From Bacteroidota bacterium (lineage in GTDB: Bacteria > Bacteroidota > Bacteroidia > Flavobacteriales > Flavobacteriaceae): a DNA stretch of 10,908 nt. Of this stretch, positions 6,616 to 10,908 are shown piece after piece. The notes beneath the pieces were generated by a model. That model worked only from the letters and a program-made list of their open reading frames with translations. It ran no database searches and was not told the origin of the DNA. The stretch lies in the NCBI GenBank assembly GCA_009937085.1, contig JAACDD010000123.1, positions 1 through 10,908 on the forward strand, read 5' to 3'. Made by a program: the position numbers and the translations under genes. Positions within the stretch are counted from its first letter, which is position 1, and each line of letters begins with the position of its first letter.

Positions 6616-9600
6616 TTATTCTTCTAAACGAATGTCAAGGCCAAGACCTTTAAGTTCGTGCATCAATACATTAAAGGACTCAGGAAGACCAGGCTTTGGC
6701 ATGGCTTCACCCTTCACAATTGACTCGTATGTTTTGGCTCGACCAATAACGTCATCAGACTTCACGGTCAAGATTTCTTGTAGGGTACTCGATGCACCGT
6801 ATGCTTCAAGTGCCCATACCTCCATTTCGCCAAATCGTTGTCCACCAAACTGCGCCTTACCACCAAGCGGTTGCTGTGTAATAAGCGAGTATGGACCAAT
6901 AGAACGCGAGTGCATTTTGTCGTCCACCATGTGTCCGAGTTTTAGCATATAAATCACACCAACTGTTGCTGGTTGATCAAAACGTTCACCTGTTCCGCCA
7001 TCGTATAAATACGTATGACCAAACTGAGGAACTCCCGCTTCTTTGGTGATTTCATCTATTTGTTCGTTAGTAGCTCCATCGAAAATTGGAGTCGCAAATG
7101 TTTTGCCTAACTTCTGACCTGCCCAACCAAGAACAGTTTCATAAATCTGCCCAATATTCATTCGAGATGGTACACCAAGTGGATTTAATACGATGTCCAC
7201 AGGAGTTCCATCTTCTAAGAATGGCATGTCTTCTTGACGAACAATACGGGCAACAATACCTTTGTTTCCGTGACGTCCAGCCATTTTATCTCCAACTTTC
7301 AACTTACGTTTTTTGGCGATATACACCTTAGCAAGTTTCAATATTCCAGCAGGAAGCTCATCTCCAACTGAAATGGTAAACTTGTTTCTACGTAAAGCAC
7401 CTTGTAAGTCGTTTTCCTTGATTTTATAATTATGCATCAAGTCGTTAACAAGACCATTTACTCGTTTATCAACCGTCCAATCGGAGTTAACAAGGTGTGC
7501 ATAATCGTCAACAGCATTAAGCATTTTCAAGGTAAACTTCTTTCCTTTTGGCATTACTTCTTCGCCTAAGTCGTTCATAACGCCTTGACAAGTTTTACCA
7601 CTTAGGATAGAAAATAATTTCTCTACCAATACAGCATTCAATTTTTCGAATTTTACATCGTAGCTGTCTTCGAGTTCCATGATGGCCTCTTTGTCTTGCG
7701 AGCGCTTGCGCTTATCCTTTAAGATACGTGTAAATAGTTTTTTGGTAATCACAACTCCGTTCAATGATGGAGATGCTTTTAATGATGCATCTTTTACATC
7801 GCCTGCTTTGTCACCAAAAATGGCACGAAGTAGTTTTTCTTCCGGAGTAGGATCAGACTCGCCTTTTGGTGTAATCTTACCAATAAGGATATCGCCAGCA
7901 CCAACTTCAGCACCCACGCGAATCATACCATTTTCATCCAAATTACTTGTAGCTTCTTCAGAAACGTTTGGAATATCGTTAGTCAATTCTTCTTTACCCA
8001 ATTTGGTATCGCGTACTTCAAGCGAGTATTCATCGATGTGAATAGAAGTAAAGATATCATCACGTACTACTTTCTCAGAAATTACAATCGCATCCTCAAA
8101 GTTGTATCCTTTCCATGGCATAAACGCCACTTTCATGTTTCTACCAAGAGCTAGCTCACCGTTTTCAGTAGCATATCCTTGACATAATACTTGACCTTTA
8201 TTCACACGGTCTCCAATGGAAACAATGGGTTTCAAGTTGATACATGAACCTTGATTCGTTTTACGGAATTTGATGAGTTTGTATGTCTTTTCATCTGTGT
8301 CAAAAGAAACAAGTCTTTCGTCTTCAGACATATCGTATTTGATGGTGATTTTCTCAGCATCAACGTAAATAACCTTACCATCGCCTTCCGCGTTAATAAG
8401 TACACGCGAATCTGTAGCAACTTGACGCTCAAGTCCAGTACCTACGATTGGTGCTTGCGGACGCAATAATGGAACAGCCTGACGCATCATGTTAGAGCCC
8501 ATCAGCGCACGGTTGGCATCATCATGCTCCAAAAATGGAATTAAAGAAGCCGATATCGAAGCAATTTGGTTTGGTGCCACATCCGTGTAATGCACTTCAG
8601 TTTTGTCTACCACAGGATAATCTGCTTCTGAACGTGCAATAATTTTATCTGCAGCAATTTCGCCAGTTTCAGTCTTGTCGATATTGGCTTGTGCAAATAG
8701 TTTACCTTCTTCTTCTTCTGCAGATAAATACTGCGATTGCGACATATCTACCACACCGTTATCTACTTTATAATACGGCGTTTCAATAAATCCAAGGTTA
8801 TTCACTTTTGCAAACACACCAAGTGAAGAAATAAGACCAATGTTTGGTCCTTCAGGTGTTTCAATCGGACATAATCTTCCGTAGTGTGTGTAGTGTACAT
8901 CACGTACCTCAAATCCAGCACGCTCACGTGAAAGTCCACCAGGCCCTAATGCAGACAAACGACGCTTATGCGTAATTTCTGCAAGTGGGTTGGTTTGGTC
9001 CATAAACTGCGAAAGCTGGTTGGTTCCAAAGAATGAGTTAATTACCGATGATAATGTTTTTGCATTAATCAAATCAATAGGCGTAAACACCTCGTTATCA
9101 CGAACATTCATACGTTCGCGAATGGTACGTGCCATACGAGATAATCCTACACCAAATTGAGATGACAATTGCTCACCTACCGTACGAACACGACGATTTG
9201 AAAGGTGATCGATATCATCAATTTCTGCTTTAGAGTTAATCAACTCTATCAAATACTTGATAATGGTAATGATATCGTCTTTGGTAAGTACTTGCTTATC
9301 CATAGCAATATCAAGACCAAGTTTTTTGTTCATTCGGTAACGACCTACCTCGCCCAAATTGTAACGTTGATCAGAGAAGAATAACTTATCAATAATTCCT
9401 CGAGCTGTTTCCTCGTCTGGCGGTTCAGCGTTACGCAACTGACGGTAAATGTGTTCAACCGCTTCTTTTTCAGAGTTAGTCGGATCTTTTTGAAGGGTAT
9501 TGTGAATAATGGCGTAATCGGCAGATTGCGACTCCTCTTTGTGCAATAAAATAGTAACGGTATTTGCTTCTAAAATTTGCTCAATGTGATCTTTTTCAAG

Positions 9601-10428
9601 AACGGTATCACGATCCAGTACAATTTCGTTTCGTTCAATAGAAACCACTTCACCAGTATCCTCATCTACAAAGTCTTCAAACCACGTGTTTAATACACGT
9701 GCTGCTAACTTGCGTCCTAATACTTTGCGTAGTCCTGTTTTGGAAACTTTAATTTCTTCTGCAAGATCAAAGATTTCCAAAATATCTTTATCGCGCTCAT
9801 ATCCAATAGCACGGAAGAGTGTAGTAACAGGAAGTTTTTTCTTACGGTCAATGTAAGCGTACATAACACTATTGATGTCGGTAGCGAATTCAATCCAAGA
9901 ACCTTTGAATGGAATTACACGAGCCGAATATAGTTTAGTACCATTGGCATGGAACGATTGTCCAAAGAATACACCTGGAGATCGGTGTAATTGCGACACA
10001 ACAATACGTTCTGCTCCATTAATAACAAACGTACCGCTAGGAGTCATGTAAGGAATCACTCCTAAGTAAACATCCTGGACGATGGTTTCAAAGTCCTCAT
10101 GCTCAGGGTCGGTACAATACAATTTTAGGCGTGCCTTTAGCGGAACGCTATACGTTAAACCACGCTCAATACACTCTTGTATGGAGTATCGTGGTGGATC
10201 TACAAAGTAGTCTAAAAATTCTAAAACAAACTGATTTCTAGAATCTGAAATCGGAAAGTTTTCCATGAAGGTGTTGTAAAGACCTTCGTTTCCACGCTCA
10301 TCGGACTTTGTTTCAAGTTGGAAAAAATCTTGAAACGACTTGATTTGAATATCAAGAAAGTCTGGGTAGGGAGGGGTACCTATGGCCGAAGCAAAATTGT
10401 GTCGGACTACGCTTGTTATGTTGGACAT
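6616..10428 (-). CDS. rpoB: DNA-directed RNA polymerase subunit beta
   Basis: This is the beta subunit of RNA polymerase, 1270 residues (E. coli 1342). The N-terminus carries YPDFLDIQIKSFQDFFQLE. The rifampicin region is NQLSQFMDQTNPLAEITHKRRLSALGPGG, with Q474, D477, H487 and S492 in place of E. coli Q513, D516, H526 and S531, so the main rifampicin-contact residues are wild type. T479 and A483 differ from E. coli N518 and S522 but, as far as I recall, are the flavobacterial norm. GDKMAGRHGNKG supplies the nucleotide-contacting K1048 and K1056 (E. coli K1065 and K1073). The C-terminus carries GGKAQFGGQRFGEMEVWALEAYGA. The ATG at 10428 is the first ATG after an in-frame stop at 10446-10444. 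No Shine-Dalgarno sequence precedes it. It ends in two consecutive in-frame TAA codons. It follows rplL across a structured spacer and leads into rpoC. Confidence 0.99.
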   Translation of the reverse strand: MSNITSVVRHNFASAIGTPPYPDFLDIQIKSFQDFFQLETKSDERGNEGLYNTFMENFPISDSRNQFVLEFLDYFVDPPRYSIQECIERGLTYSVPLKARLKLYCTDPEHEDFETIVQDVYLGVIPYMTPSGTFVINGAERIVVSQLHRSPGVFFGQSFHANGTKLYSARVIPFKGSWIEFATDINSVMYAYIDRKKKLPVTTLFRAIGYERDKDILEIFDLAEEIKVSKTGLRKVLGRKLAARVLNTWFEDFVDEDTGEVVSIERNEIVLDRDTVLEKDHIEQILEANTVTILLHKEESQSADYAIIHNTLQKDPTNSEKEAVEHIYRQLRNAEPPDEETARGIIDKLFFSDQRYNLGEVGRYRMNKKLGLDIAMDKQVLTKDDIITIIKYLIELINSKAEIDDIDHLSNRRVRTVGEQLSSQFGVGLSRMARTIRERMNVRDNEVFTPIDLINAKTLSSVINSFFGTNQLSQFMDQTNPLAEITHKRRLSALGPGGLSRERAGFEVRDVHYTHYGRLCPIETPEGPNIGLISSLGVFAKVNNLGFIETPYYKVDNGVVDMSQSQYLSAEEEEGKLFAQANIDKTETGEIAADKIIARSEADYPVVDKTEVHYTDVAPNQIASISASLIPFLEHDDANRALMGSNMMRQAVPLLRPQAPIVGTGLERQVATDSRVLINAEGDGKVIYVDAEKITIKYDMSEDERLVSFDTDEKTYKLIKFRKTNQGSCINLKPIVSIGDRVNKGQVLCQGYATENGELALGRNMKVAFMPWKGYNFEDAIVISEKVVRDDIFTSIHIDEYSLEVRDTKLGKEELTNDIPNVSEEATSNLDENGMIRVGAEVGAGDILIGKITPKGESDPTPEEKLLRAIFGDKAGDVKDASLKASPSLNGVVITKKLFTRILKDKRKRSQDKEAIMELEDSYDVKFEKLNAVLVEKLFSILSGKTCQGVMNDLGEEVMPKGKKFTLKMLNAVDDYAHLVNSDWTVDKRVNGLVNDLMHNYKIKENDLQGALRRNKFTISVGDELPAGILKLAKVYIAKKRKLKVGDKMAGRHGNKGIVARIVRQEDMPFLEDGTPVDIVLNPLGVPSRMNIGQIYETVLGWAGQKLGKTFATPIFDGATNEQIDEITKEAGVPQFGHTYLYDGGTGERFDQPATVGVIYMLKLGHMVDDKMHSRSIGPYSLITQQPLGGKAQFGGQRFGEMEVWALEAYGASSTLQEILTVKSDDVIGRAKTYESIVKGEAMPKPGLPESFNVLMHELKGLGLDIRLEE

Positions 10429-10445
10429 ATGGGTTACATCATTTT

Positions 10446-10477
10446 AAAAATTACTACAAGGGGCATAAAACACCAAA
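10446..10477 (-). promoter_or_regulatory. Candidate Bacteroidota-type promoter in front of rpoB
   Basis: On the - strand, TTTG (10477-10474) is followed after 20 bases by TAATTTTT (10453-10446). This matches the Bacteroidota primary-sigma pattern TTTG / TAnnTTTG except for the last base. The spacing is close to the usual 19 or so. A start site a few bases downstream would give an rpoB leader of about 10-15 bases. The region is AT-rich and such matches occur by chance, so this is a weak call. Confidence 0.25.
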
Positions 10478-10478
10478 T

Positions 10479-10516
10479 GGTTTAAGCCCATCCCGCTTTG
10501 CGGGAAGGCTTAAACC
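10479..10516 (-). promoter_or_regulatory. Two-tier hairpin in rplL-rpoB spacer, possible attenuator or processing site
   Basis: In the operon transcript the arms GGTTTAAGCC and GGCTTAAACC form a 10-bp outer stem. Inside it, after a small asymmetric internal loop (TT opposite ATG), CCCGC and GCGGG close a 5-bp GC stem with an AAA loop. The run after the stem is ATTTGGTGTTTTATG, too interrupted for a strong terminator but possible for partial termination. The place matches the rplL-rpoB attenuator and RNase III site of E. coli, where transcript levels step down between ribosomal protein and polymerase genes. The sequence shows the structure; its function here is inferred. Confidence 0.65.
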
Positions 10517-10526
10517 TTCGGTTTAA
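10510..10526 (-). promoter_or_regulatory. Alternative hairpin that excludes the two-tier hairpin
   Basis: In the transcript TTAAACC and GGTTTAA pair as a 7-bp stem with a GAA loop. The second arm consists of the same seven bases that open the outer stem of the larger hairpin at 10479-10516, so both cannot form at once. This smaller hairpin is made first during transcription and would then compete with the longer, GC-richer one. Whether the switch is used is unknown. Confidence 0.5.
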
Positions 10527-10531
10527 ATCGG

Positions 10532-10551
10532 GAGCTTAATTACTTAAGCTC
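10532..10551 (-). repeat. Inverted repeat with the rplL stop codon in its loop
   Basis: In the transcript GAGCTTAA and TTAAGCTC form a perfect 8-bp stem around the loop GTAA, whose last three bases are the rplL stop codon. The first arm spans the last codons (Glu-Leu-Lys) and the second lies just after the stop. A translating ribosome must melt it. It could protect the 3' end of a processed rplL message, but that is inference. Confidence 0.55.
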
Positions 10552-10908
10552 AACTTCAGCACCAGCTTCTTCCAAAGAAGATTTTAGTCCTTCCGCTTCG
10601 TCTTTTGCTATACCTTCCTTGATTGGGCTAGGCGCATTGTCAACAAGTTCTTTTGCTTCCTTAAGTCCAAGACCAGTAAGCTCTTTTACAAGCTTAACAA
10701 CTGCTAGTTTAGAACCACCAGCGGCTTTAAGGATTACATCAAACTCTGTTTTTTCCTCAGCTGCTTCACCACCACCGGCAGCAGGTCCAGCTACGGCAAC
10801 GGCTGCTGCTGCAGGCTCGATTCCGTACTCGTCTTTAAGGATGTCGGCCAATTCGTTGACCTCTTTTACGGTCAAATTGACCAATTGTTCTGCAAAATCT
10901 TTTAAATC
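10540..10908 (-). CDS. rplL: Ribosomal protein bL12 (L7/L12), start just beyond window edge
   Basis: bL12 forms the flexible multimeric stalk of the large ribosomal subunit and recruits translational GTPases such as EF-Tu, EF-G and RF3. The frame is open to the window edge. Its first visible residues, DLKDFAEQLVNLTVKEVNEL, are the N-terminal dimerisation helices, so only about two codons (probably Met-Ala) are missing from a protein of about 124 residues. An Ala/Gly hinge follows at about 35-52. The C-terminal factor-binding domain starts near F58 (FDVILKAAGGSKLAVVKLVKELTGLGLKEAKELVDNAP) and runs to EVELK. A TTG codon at 10884-10882 could be taken as a start but is an internal leucine within the conserved helix. 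In bacteria rplJ normally lies just upstream, outside this window. The hairpins downstream may tune how much transcript continues into rpoB. Confidence 0.98.
   Translation of the reverse strand, partial: DLKDFAEQLVNLTVKEVNELADILKDEYGIEPAAAAVAVAGPAAGGGEAAEEKTEFDVILKAAGGSKLAVVKLVKELTGLGLKEAKELVDNAPSPIKEGIAKDEAEGLKSSLEEAGAEVELK

Noticed and set aside
8953..9009. Rifampicin-resistance mutation in RpoB
   Set aside because: Positions equivalent to E. coli 513, 516, 526 and 531 carry the sensitive residues. The two other differences look lineage-typical.
2302..10428. Frameshift, intein or insertion within rpoB or rpoC
   Set aside because: Both frames are continuous, and motif spacing stays at a constant offset from E. 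coli across the RpoC active site and zinc sites. No extra domain interrupts them beyond the known SI3-type insertion.
10882..10884. TTG as the start of rplL
   Set aside because: Ten further codons upstream encode the conserved bL12 N-terminus (DLKDFAEQ), so the true start lies just outside the window.

Overview
The window is a housekeeping stretch of an AT-rich genome from the Bacteroidota, most likely a member of the Flavobacteriaceae. Three things point there: RpoB and RpoC have the motifs and lengths I associate with flavobacteria, a DUF3467 gene sits directly behind rpoC, and none of the four visible gene starts has a Shine-Dalgarno sequence. The genus cannot be told from the sequence alone.

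Layout, left to right. On the + strand are the 3' part of prfC (release factor 3, cut by the left edge) and then, after a 134-base gap, a complete Dps-family ferritin-like gene. On the - strand, converging on these, is the end of the classical ribosomal protein/RNA polymerase operon. In transcription order (right to left) it holds rplL (ribosomal protein bL12, missing only about two N-terminal codons at the right edge), a structured 108-111 base intergenic region, rpoB, rpoC 12 bases later, and a 103-residue DUF3467 gene whose start codon shares one base with the rpoC stop codon (TAATG). A perfect 28-base palindrome between the two converging units is a good bidirectional terminator.

How the genes work together. 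rplL supplies the ribosomal stalk protein that recruits translational GTPases, of which RF3 (prfC) is one. rpoB and rpoC make the catalytic core of RNA polymerase, and the DUF3467 protein is co-expressed with it by an unknown logic. Dps is an unrelated iron-storage and DNA-protection gene that happens to sit between prfC and the operon end.

No obviously new multi-gene system is present. The parts that ordinary annotation does not explain are the rplL-rpoB intergenic region, with three palindromes of which two are mutually exclusive and one cradles the rplL stop codon, and the tightly coupled DUF3467 gene of unknown function. All genes are intact apart from the two cut by the window edges. I saw no RNA genes, insertion sequences, CRISPR arrays or signs of horizontal transfer.
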